Notes: a model not told the origin generated them from the letters alone. A DNA stretch of 5,305 nt from Candidatus Kaiserbacteria bacterium RIFCSPLOWO2_01_FULL_54_20 (GCA_001783355.1 MFMA01000056.1:1-5305), one strand, 5' to 3'; positions 1-4,632 are shown, counted from the first letter of the stretch. Numbers and translations are program-made.

Positions 1-1131
1 GGTAACACTACATGGACCATCGGTGCCTCCCCGGAAGTCCAGACCTCTTGGAACCTCCGCGTGAATACGAGCGCTGCAAAATCCGGCGGAGGTTCATGGA
101 GCGATTCGTCGGACGAGCGGCTCAAGACCAACGTCGAGCCAATTACAGACGCACTCTCCAAACTCACTGCGCTCAATCCGGTAGCCTTCGATTGGCGCAA
201 TCCGAGTCTCCACGAAGGCAACAGCACTGCGCCCGGTGGCTTTATTGCACAGCAGATGCGTGAAGTATTTCCGGAGTTCGTTAACGAAGTCAATTGTCTT
301 GGTCCTGAAGACTGTGCGCTCACGGGTGGGCCGGGCAGCAAAGCGTACGATCTTACACTACCGTTCAAATTCGACGCCTATTTGGTCGCCGGCATCAAGG
401 AACTCAATTTCAAAGTCGAATCGCTCGCGAGCTCGACGCCTTCGGTCGAGAACGAGTCGTTCGTCGATGGATTCTTCTCCAACCTCTTCGCGCGAGTGAC
501 GCAATGGTTTGCCAGTGCGGCCAACGGGATAGGGGAGGTGTTTGCCCGCGTTTTCAACGCAAGCGAGAAGATATGCGTGGACGGGGAATGTCTCACAAAA
601 GACGACATTCGTAGCTTGAAAGCGCTCCTCACAAATTCGGGCGCATCGCAGGCAGGCAGTACGCAGGTCGCGGGGGCGGCCGCTTCCGGCGCCCCCACAG
701 CGGATCGAGACTACGAACCGCCCGTCATCACGGTAGCGGGCGAAAACCCTGCGCGCGTGGAGGTCGGCGGTTCGTACGTGGACGCGGGAGCGACGGCAGT
801 CGACGCGAAGGACGGAAATGTCGCGGTGCACCTCATCATGAACAGCGCCGAGGTCGACTCAATTGAGATAGACACGAGCGTGGCCGGCTCGCACTCCATC
901 ACATACCGTGCTATCGACGCCGACGGCAACATGGCCGAGGCGAGCCGCACGGTCAACGTCGAGGTGCCCGCTCCAGATACGACCTCGACAACGGATTCGA
1001 CAAGCTCACCGCAGGCTGACACCACCGCATCCTCAACTCCGCCGACCGAGGAACCGGCGTCCGAGCCGACTCCGGAACCCACACCGGAGCTAACACCTGA
1101 GCTGTCATCCGCACCCGCGACCACTCTCTAA
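1..1131 (+). CDS. Surface / tail-fibre-like protein with peptidase S74 domain and Ig-like domain (5' end missing)
   Basis: The frame is open from base 1, so the N-terminal part lies outside the window; 376 residues are visible. Visible residues 1-35 look like the end of a beta-rich Gly/Ser/Thr region. Residues 36-145 match the peptidase S74 (intramolecular chaperone of endosialidase) domain: it opens with SSDERLK, and Ser37 and Lys42 are spaced like the Ser-Lys dyad known for self-cleavage in this family. It ends in a helix (about 124-142) that probably forms the trimeric coiled coil. Residues 150-212 are an amphipathic helical spacer with a short Cys-bracketed segment (Cys192, Cys197). Residues 238-322 resemble a bacterial Ig-like/DUF5011 domain (PPVITVAGENP, YVDAGATAVDAKDGN). 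Residues 323-376 are Thr/Ser/Pro/Glu-rich with a PTPEPTPELTPEL stretch. I see no LPXTG motif or C-terminal membrane segment. It is probably exported and displayed at the cell surface; a prophage fibre is possible, but no other phage gene is visible. Confidence 0.85.
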   Translation, partial: GNTTWTIGASPEVQTSWNLRVNTSAAKSGGGSWSDSSDERLKTNVEPITDALSKLTALNPVAFDWRNPSLHEGNSTAPGGFIAQQMREVFPEFVNEVNCLGPEDCALTGGPGSKAYDLTLPFKFDAYLVAGIKELNFKVESLASSTPSVENESFVDGFFSNLFARVTQWFASAANGIGEVFARVFNASEKICVDGECLTKDDIRSLKALLTNSGASQAGSTQVAGAAASGAPTADRDYEPPVITVAGENPARVEVGGSYVDAGATAVDAKDGNVAVHLIMNSAEVDSIEIDTSVAGSHSITYRAIDADGNMAEASRTVNVEVPAPDTTSTTDSTSSPQADTTASSTPPTEEPASEPTPEPTPELTPELSSAPATTL

Positions 1132-1187
1132 AAAGGGAGAAAGGGGCTGAAGAAAAAGGGGATAATGGGAAAAAGGGGGCGAAGGGG
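1131..1187 (+). repeat. G-rich purine repeat, block A (intergenic, plus-strand G-quadruplex motif)
   Basis: The block starts at the last base of the stop codon of the surface-protein gene. G-runs sit at 1135-1137, 1143-1146, 1158-1161, 1167-1169, 1175-1179 and 1184-1187, separated by A-rich spacers. The last four runs have loops of 5, 5 and 4 bases and so satisfy the G3+N1-7 quadruplex pattern. It ends one base before an extended -10 promoter. Its first 19 bases (AAAAGGGAGAAAGGGGCTG) recur almost exactly at 1868-1885. Confidence 0.85.
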
Positions 1188-1188
1188 T

Positions 1189-1197
1189 TGATATAAT
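1189..1197 (+). promoter_or_regulatory. Extended -10 promoter for the four-helix-bundle gene
   Basis: TGATATAAT is a perfect extended -10 element (TG, one base, TATAAT). No TTGACA-like -35 box lies 17 bases upstream; that position is filled by the G-rich repeat. The predicted start of transcription is near 1204, giving a short C-rich leader of about 30 bases before the ATG at 1235. It is the only consensus promoter between the two genes. Transcription has not been shown. Confidence 0.6.
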
Positions 1198-1199
1198 TT

Positions 1200-1232
1200 C
1201 CCGAACCCATTAATTCCCCTTACCCCCTCCCC
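1200..1232 (-). repeat. C-rich copy of the repeat, block A' (minus-strand G-quadruplex motif)
   Basis: C-runs at 1200-1202, 1206-1208, 1216-1219, 1223-1227 and 1229-1232 are the G-rich repeat in inverted orientation; the first four have loops of 3, 7 and 3. CCCATTAATTCCCC (1206-1219) is close to the reverse complement of GGGGATAATGGG (1158-1169) in block A, so A and A' form an imperfect inverted repeat with the promoter between them. It covers nearly all of the presumed leader of the next gene and leaves no room for a Shine-Dalgarno sequence. Confidence 0.75.
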
Positions 1233-1234
1233 TT

Positions 1235-1891
1235 ATGACCCTTTCCGCCCATTCAAACCCTTACGGATACCGCGAACTCCTTGTGTACACAAAAGCCGAA
1301 GAGATGCAGAAGGCCTGCGCATCGCTCACAAACGCCTTCGTTGAAAGGGTGAAAAGGGAGAAAGGGGGAGGAATGGGACTGAAGACAATTATTGCACTGC
1401 AAGACCAGATGGACCGCTCGGCGCGTTCGGTGAAGCAGAACATCGTCGAGGGGTGGAAGCGCAACTCCACGCAGGAGTACCACCAATTTCTCGGCTTCTC
1501 GCTCGGCGCCAATGCGGAGCTGGAGGAGGATTGCAATGATGTAATAAAAGGGATGTATAAGGGGATAAAGGGGGTGAAAGGGGTCGGAATGCCGATGGGG
1601 GAAGTGGAGAAGCTGCCCTTTTATCCCCTTGATACCCATTTACCCCCTTTGGTCAAATTGAAATTGAGATGCAAGGAGTTGAACATGCTGCTCGGTAAAC
1701 TTCAGAGGTCTCTTGTTGCTAAAATGTCGAGCGAGCACCGGCTACCACTGGTCGAGATGCAGCGGCAGGCGCTTGCCCGCGAAGCCCAAAACGACAAGTG
1801 GATCCAGAGAGAAAGGGAAAAATGGGAAAAAGGGGATGAAAGGGGTAAGGAAAAGGGAGTAGGGGATAAAAGGGAGAAAGGGCTGCTATAA
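1235..1891 (+). CDS. Four-helix-bundle protein (23S rRNA intervening-sequence protein family), repeat-expanded
   Basis: The protein has 218 residues. Residues 10-105 and 138-165 resemble the four-helix-bundle / 23S rRNA intervening-sequence protein family (TIGR02436 type, structurally akin to Avd of diversity-generating retroelements). An N-terminal YRELLVYTKAEEM helix is followed by the most conserved block, RSARSVKQNIVEGWKRNS and the helix EYHQFLGFSLGANAELEED. Family members are usually about 115-130 residues. The excess lies in three places, all encoded by the G-rich repeat or its inverse: residues 38-49 in the loop between helices 1 and 2, residues 104-138 between helices 3 and 4 (KGIKGVKGVG, later PFYPLDTHLPPL), and a charged Lys/Glu/Gly/Arg tail from about 190 to 218. 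The start is the only ATG preceding the conserved helix and has no Shine-Dalgarno sequence. The molecular function is unknown; RNA or protein binding is an inference from relatives. The stop codon overlaps the gap promoter. Confidence 0.8.
   Translation: MTLSAHSNPYGYRELLVYTKAEEMQKACASLTNAFVERVKREKGGGMGLKTIIALQDQMDRSARSVKQNIVEGWKRNSTQEYHQFLGFSLGANAELEEDCNDVIKGMYKGIKGVKGVGMPMGEVEKLPFYPLDTHLPPLVKLKLRCKELNMLLGKLQRSLVAKMSSEHRLPLVEMQRQALAREAQNDKWIQREREKWEKGDERGKEKGVGDKREKGLL
1347..1377 (+). repeat. G-rich purine repeat, block B (inside the four-helix-bundle gene)
   Basis: G-runs at 1347-1349, 1356-1358, 1364-1368 and 1375-1377 have loops of 6, 5 and 6 and fit the quadruplex pattern on the coding strand. 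AAAAGGGAGAAAGGGG at 1352-1367 is identical to the first 16 bases of block A. It is read in frame as part of the loop after the first helix (about residues 38-49). Confidence 0.8.
1547..1583 (+). repeat. G-rich purine repeat, block C (inside the four-helix-bundle gene)
   Basis: G-runs at 1550-1552, 1561-1564, 1570-1574 and 1580-1583 have loops of 8, 5 and 5, so it just misses the strict quadruplex pattern. It encodes the KGMYKGIKGVKGVG segment. AAGGGGATAAA (1559-1569) is perfectly complementary to 1620-1630 in block C'. Confidence 0.75.
1616..1648 (-). repeat. C-rich copy of the repeat, block C' (inside the four-helix-bundle gene)
   Basis: C-runs at 1616-1618, 1625-1628, 1635-1637 and 1643-1647 have loops of 6, 6 and 5 and form a quadruplex pattern on the minus strand. 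It encodes LPFYPLDTHLPPL, unlike the Lys/Glu/Gly-rich peptides made by the plus-oriented copies. With block C it makes an 11-bp perfect stem (1559-1569 with 1620-1630), extended by GGG/CCC after one bulged base, around a loop of about 50 bases. Confidence 0.75.
1811..1882 (+). repeat. G-rich purine repeat, block D (3' end of the four-helix-bundle gene)
   Basis: This is the longest copy, with nine runs of three or more G. Two consecutive groups satisfy the quadruplex pattern: 1815-1845 (loops 6, 5, 6) and 1855-1882 (loops 4, 6, 5). It encodes the charged C-terminal tail of the upstream protein and ends just before the extended -10 element of gap. The end of the block, with the three bases after it (AAAAGGGAGAAAGGGCTG, 1868-1885), matches the start of block A with one G fewer. 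Confidence 0.85.
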
Positions 1892-1892
1892 T
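1884..1892 (+). promoter_or_regulatory. Extended -10 promoter for gap, overlapping the upstream stop codon
   Basis: TGCTATAAT is a perfect extended -10 element. The TAA stop of the four-helix-bundle gene (1889-1891) lies within the TATAAT. Only six bases separate it from the gap ATG at 1899, so initiation about seven bases downstream would fall on or next to the A of the start codon, predicting a leaderless mRNA. The surrounding sequence (GAAAGGGCTGCTATAAT) closely resembles the upstream promoter (GAAGGGGTTGATATAAT), including the adjacent G-run. Confidence 0.6.
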
Positions 1893-1898
1893 ACCGCC

Positions 1899-2936
1899 AT
1901 GACGAAAATCGCAATAAACGGCTTCGGCAGAATTGGAAGGGGCTTCACGCGAGCGATGATGGAAAGGGAGAAAAGGGGAGAAACGGGAGAAAGGGGATTT
2001 GAAATCGTCGCCGTGAACGATCTGGCACCGGCCGAAAATCTCGCCTACCTTTTGAAATATGATTCCGTGTACGGCCGCGCACCATTCTCGGTCGCAACTG
2101 AGAACGGGGCACTTCTCATCGATGGAAAGCGCATCGTCCTTACGGCGGAGAAGGACCCCGCAAAATTGCCGTGGAAGGACATGGGCATCGACATCGTTAT
2201 CGAATCGACAGGCTTTTTCACAAGCGGCGAGAAGGCGAAAGCGCATCTCGATGCGGGTGCGAAACGCGTCGTCATTTCCGCGCCGGGAAAAGGGGAAGGT
2301 GTTGAAACTATCCTGCTTGGAGCGAATGAGGAGAAATTCGCTTCGACAGGACCCGTGACATCGAATGCATCATGCACCACGAACGCTATCGTGCCGGTCA
2401 TCGGAATTCTCGACGAGGCAATAGGAATCGAAAGGGCTCTTTTGAATACAACGCACGCATACACCGCTTCACAGGGGATAGTCGACGGTATCGCTCCGGA
2501 CGATTTTCGCCGCGGCCGCGCCGGTGCCATCAACCTCGGACCCTCGACGACCGGCGCGGCGAAAGCGACCGCGTTCGTGTATCCGCAGTTCAAAGGTAAA
2601 TTCGACGGCATCGCCGTGCGCGTACCTGTTGCCTCAGGCTCCATCGCCGACGTGACGTTCGTCGCGAAGCGCACGACTAGCGTGGAAGAGGTGAATGAGG
2701 CGTTGAAAAAAGCTGCGACGACGGATCGCTGGAAGCGCGTTTTTTCCGTCTCCGAGGAGCCACTCGTTTCGAGTGACATTCTCGGGCTTCCGTACGGCTC
2801 CATCGCCGACCTCACCATGACGCGCGTCGCGGACGGCACGCTCGTGAAAGTTCTCGCATGGTACGACAATGAAATGGGGTATGTGCATACGCTCGTCGAG
2901 CATGTGATAGAAGTCGCGAAGCATCTGAAGCTATGA
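1899..2936 (+). CDS. gap: Glyceraldehyde-3-phosphate dehydrogenase (phosphorylating) with repeat-derived insertion
   Basis: The 345-residue cytosolic glycolytic enzyme oxidises glyceraldehyde-3-phosphate to 1,3-bisphosphoglycerate. The N-terminal Rossmann motif INGFGRIGR (residues 6-14) is intact. Asp41 in VNDL is the acidic residue that favours NAD+. SNASCTTN carries the catalytic Cys159 and THAYT the catalytic His186. STTGAAKA, RVPVASGS and WYDNEMGY are further family blocks; the usual NEWGY/NETGY has Met here. Between RAMME and FEIVAVNDL the chain contains REKRGETGERG, encoded by a G-rich repeat. Compared with E. coli GapA as I recall it, the distance from GFGRIGR to the NAD-selecting Asp is eight residues longer. 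The start follows a promoter by six bases and there is no Shine-Dalgarno sequence. It is the first gene of the metabolic run and probably has its own promoter. Confidence 0.96.
   Translation: MTKIAINGFGRIGRGFTRAMMEREKRGETGERGFEIVAVNDLAPAENLAYLLKYDSVYGRAPFSVATENGALLIDGKRIVLTAEKDPAKLPWKDMGIDIVIESTGFFTSGEKAKAHLDAGAKRVVISAPGKGEGVETILLGANEEKFASTGPVTSNASCTTNAIVPVIGILDEAIGIERALLNTTHAYTASQGIVDGIAPDDFRRGRAGAINLGPSTTGAAKATAFVYPQFKGKFDGIAVRVPVASGSIADVTFVAKRTTSVEEVNEALKKAATTDRWKRVFSVSEEPLVSSDILGLPYGSIADLTMTRVADGTLVKVLAWYDNEMGYVHTLVEHVIEVAKHLKL
1962..1997 (+). repeat. G-rich purine repeat, block E (in-frame insertion in gap)
   Basis: G-runs at 1966-1968, 1975-1978, 1985-1987 and 1993-1996, with loops of 6, 6 and 5, satisfy the quadruplex pattern on the coding strand. 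It encodes roughly residues 22-33 of GAPDH, between the first Rossmann helix and the second strand, where family members have a short turn. It is the downstream limit of the repeat cluster. Confidence 0.85.
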
Positions 2937-3055
2937 ATCCCGTTAGAAGCCGCGGACGACTTATCATTACATCACCCATGCCATCGGCATTTATCAGTGG
3001 TAACAAGTTAGGGTGTGGAAACCAGTTCGTTTCCGCGTCCTGCTTCTAACGGGAT
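2937..3055. repeat. 119-bp intergenic unit bounded by perfect 14-bp inverted repeats
   Basis: ATCCCGTTAGAAGC (2937-2950) is the exact reverse complement of GCTTCTAACGGGAT (3042-3055). After a four-base bulge on the right side the arms continue as CGCGGA (2951-2956) with TCCGCG (3032-3037). Further in, CACCC (2973-2977) can pair with GGGTG (3011-3015) around a small hairpin ATGCC-ATC-GGCAT (2978-2990). An alternative local hairpin GGAAAC-CAGTTC-GTTTCC occupies 3017-3034. The unit begins at the base after the gap stop codon, and its last two bases are the AT of the rpiB start codon. No T-run follows, so a simple intrinsic terminator is unlikely. It may be a structured leader for rpiB, a processing site, or a small non-autonomous repeat. 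Confidence 0.75.
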
Positions 3056-3503
3056 GAAAGTGTATCTCGCAGCAGACCACGGTGGATTCAATCTGAAAGA
3101 AGCTCTGAAGGCGTACTTACAAACGCAAGGGTACGAAGTGCTGGATGAAGGGGCGCACCAGCTGGAACCGACTGACGACTACCCCGACTTCATGTATCCT
3201 GCTGCACAAAAAGTCGCAGCGGACCTGGATTCACGAGGAATTTTTTTCTGCCGTTCGGGGGCAGGTGCGGCAATAGTCGCTAACAAGGTGAAGGGTGTCC
3301 GTGCTGTGGTCGCCCGTTCGACAGAGGACGCGACGCATGCTCGGGAGCATAACGATGCCAACGTCATCGCTCTTTCGAGCGATTCACTCATGGCGGAGCA
3401 AGCGCGAGATATCATTGCTACGTTCCTCGCGACATCGTTCAGCGGCGAAGACCGCCACTTGAGACGACTCAAGAAAATAATGAAGATAGAAGAGGGGGCA
3501 TGA
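3054..3503 (+). CDS. rpiB: Ribose-5-phosphate isomerase B
   Basis: The 149-residue protein belongs to the RpiB/LacAB sugar-phosphate isomerase family and interconverts ribose-5-phosphate and ribulose-5-phosphate in the non-oxidative pentose phosphate route. It starts MKVYLAADHGGFNLK, matching the family N-terminus with the substrate-binding Asp8-His9 pair. GIFFCRSGAGAAIVANKVKGVRA contains the active-site Cys66 (the family usually has CGTGIG or CGSGIG, so Arg67 is a variant). AREHNDANV carries His99 and Asn100 of the conserved HNDAN block. I chose the ATG at 3054 because it gives the standard N-terminus; an in-frame GTG at 3015 would add 13 residues encoded by the inverted-repeat unit, with no family counterpart. 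There is no clear Shine-Dalgarno sequence. The last four bases overlap the start of the next gene. Confidence 0.93.
   Translation: MKVYLAADHGGFNLKEALKAYLQTQGYEVLDEGAHQLEPTDDYPDFMYPAAQKVAADLDSRGIFFCRSGAGAAIVANKVKGVRAVVARSTEDATHAREHNDANVIALSSDSLMAEQARDIIATFLATSFSGEDRHLRRLKKIMKIEEGA
3488..3498 (+). promoter_or_regulatory. Shine-Dalgarno sequence of the rpe-like gene
   Basis: The purine stretch AGAAGAGGGGG ends just before the ATG at 3500 and suits both that start and the ATG at 3506. It is the only convincing ribosome-binding site in front of any gene in the window, and it lies inside the rpiB coding region. Confidence 0.55.
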
Positions 3504-4174
3504 GCATGCATGCTACCGAGATAATTCCGACCATCGTTCCCGCCTCTTCTGCGGACATCTCGGAATGGAGCGAGAAGTTTGCAGGGTTCGCGTCCTGGAT
3601 ACAGATCGACGCAGGCGACGGCGTCTTCGTTTCAAATAAAACATGGTTCCCGCCCCAAACCTATACGTTCCCGCTTTCCGACAAAGTTGCATACGAGGCT
3701 CACTTGATGGTTCAGTCTCCGCGGGAGATAGGTATGCAATTCATTCGCTCGGGCTGCCGAAGGATGATCGGACACGCCGAAGTATTTTCAACCGCGGACG
3801 AAGCGCACGATGTCTTAGATGCCTGGAAAGGGCAGGGTGCCGAGGCTGGCCTCGCTCTCCTTATCGATACGCCGCTTGAGGTAGTGGAGCCGCTCGTGAG
3901 CGTGTGCGATGTTGTGCTTCTCATGGCAATAGCGACACTTGGCAAGCAGGGCGCCGCGTTCGACCAGCGTATCTACACGCGAGTCCGCGAATTGCATGCA
4001 AAACACCCCGACCTAACCATCGCGATCGACGGCGGCGTATCCCTACAGAACATCAGAGCGCTTGTCGAAGCAGGGGCATCGCGTTTCTCGGTCGGTTCGG
4101 CAATATCACGCTCTCCCGACCCGGCGGTTGCATACACCGACTTGGTAATGCTGGCCGAGTCTGCGACTATTTAG
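3500..4174 (+). CDS. rpe: Ribulose-phosphate 3-epimerase-like TIM-barrel protein
   Basis: The 224-residue protein of the ribulose-phosphate 3-epimerase family would interconvert ribulose-5-phosphate and xylulose-5-phosphate. Recognisable blocks are IIPTIVPASS (family PSILSAD), WIQIDAGDGVFV (family HIDVMDGxFV), YEAHLMVQSP (family xxHLMxxxP), and the C-terminal AIDGGVSLQN and SVGSAI phosphate-binding region. Asp37, His68 and Asp177 align with three of the four metal/catalytic ligands. The fourth, normally the His of HID, is Gln35. The family loop VNPGFGGQKF reads IATLGKQGAAF, losing the Pro-Gly. Activity is therefore plausible but not certain. The start overlaps the rpiB stop as ATGA; GAAGAGGGGG just upstream is a good Shine-Dalgarno sequence. 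An ATG six bases later (3506) is an alternative start. Overlap with rpiB implies co-translation and supports a pentose-phosphate role. Confidence 0.85.
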   Translation: MSMHATEIIPTIVPASSADISEWSEKFAGFASWIQIDAGDGVFVSNKTWFPPQTYTFPLSDKVAYEAHLMVQSPREIGMQFIRSGCRRMIGHAEVFSTADEAHDVLDAWKGQGAEAGLALLIDTPLEVVEPLVSVCDVVLLMAIATLGKQGAAFDQRIYTRVRELHAKHPDLTIAIDGGVSLQNIRALVEAGASRFSVGSAISRSPDPAVAYTDLVMLAESATI

Positions 4175-4188
4175 TATTCTGGTCACTT

Positions 4189-4632
4189 ATGAACACGATC
4201 CTTTTGATACACGGGCCGAACCTCAACATGCTGGGGGAACGCGACAAAGAGCACTACGGTCCATTGACGCTTTCTGATATCGAAACGCTGGTCGCCTCCG
4301 AAGCAAAGAAGGCCGGTTTCGAATGTAAAGCGTTCCAGTCCAATCACGAGGGCGCGCTCATAGATTTTTTGCAAAAGGAATCTCCGAATGCCGCAGGTAT
4401 CATCGTAAACCCCGGAGCGCTCACGCATTACAGTTACGCGCTCCACGACGCTCTCGTCGATACCGGCCTCCCGGCCATCGAAGTTCATCTCTCCGATATC
4501 AACGCGCGCGAAGAGTGGAGGCGTATATCGGTGACCGCCCCCGCATGCACCGGCGTCGTTTCCGGCAAGAAGGAGAAAGGTTACGTCGAAGCGCTCACGT
4601 TACTTATCTCGAGGCTAGAACCTAGAACCTAG
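4189..4632 (+). CDS. aroQ: 3-dehydroquinate dehydratase, type II
   Basis: The 147-residue type II dehydroquinase removes water from 3-dehydroquinate to give 3-dehydroshikimate, the third step of the shikimate pathway. It starts MNTILLIHGPNLNMLGERD, typical of the family. Arg18 and Tyr23 (EHYGPLTL) form the flexible active-site lid with the catalytic tyrosine. FQSNHEGALIDFLQ, IIVNPGALTHYSYALHDAL (Asn74, His80) and EVHLSDINAREEWRRISV (His100, Arg111) are the remaining active-site blocks. The length is normal. The gene starts 14 bases after the rpe-like gene, with no Shine-Dalgarno sequence. The last codons and the TAG stop are supplied by a 7-bp tandem repeat, so the Leu-Glu-Pro-Arg-Thr end is repeat-encoded. 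aroE follows after 11 bases. Confidence 0.95.
   Translation: MNTILLIHGPNLNMLGERDKEHYGPLTLSDIETLVASEAKKAGFECKAFQSNHEGALIDFLQKESPNAAGIIVNPGALTHYSYALHDALVDTGLPAIEVHLSDINAREEWRRISVTAPACTGVVSGKKEKGYVEALTLLISRLEPRT

Noticed and set aside
1131..1234. CRISPR array suggested by repeated short motifs
   Set aside because: The units are about 10 bp, degenerate and without spacers of constant length.
1235..1891. Accessory Avd gene of a diversity-generating retroelement
   Set aside because: The fold is related, but no reverse transcriptase and no template/variable repeat pair with adenine-specific differences are visible in the window.
2285..2297. Further G-rich repeat copy inside gap (GGGAAAAGGGG)
   Set aside because: There are only two G-runs, and they encode the PGKGEG segment that has a normal counterpart (PAKGED) in family members.
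2637..2810. Identical 15-mers (GGCTCCATCGCCGAC) at 2637-2651 and 2796-2810
   Set aside because: Both encode GSIAD at positions with separate family counterparts; shared codon bias explains the match better than duplication.
2045..2869. Long open frame on the minus strand opposite gap (274 codons)
   Set aside because: It mirrors the codon pattern of an unmistakable GAPDH gene and has no recognisable domain.
3015..3053. Longer rpiB from an in-frame GTG at 3015
   Set aside because: The 13 extra residues have no family counterpart and come from the inverted-repeat unit; the ATG at 3054 gives the standard RpiB N-terminus.
2937..3055. Integron attC site, suggested by GTTAGAA / TTCTAAC arms right after a stop codon
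   Set aside because: In attC the left arm reads RYYYAAC and the right arm GTTRRRY; here the order is reversed on both strands, and the base after GTTAGA is not a pyrimidine. No integrase is present.
2937..3055. Intrinsic terminator of gap
   Set aside because: The arms are about 90 bases apart and no T-run follows the right arm; instead the rpiB start codon does.
4175..4188. Promoter in the 14-base gap before aroQ (TATTCT)
   Set aside because: It matches only four of six -10 positions and has no extended TG or -35 box; read-through from rpe is simpler.
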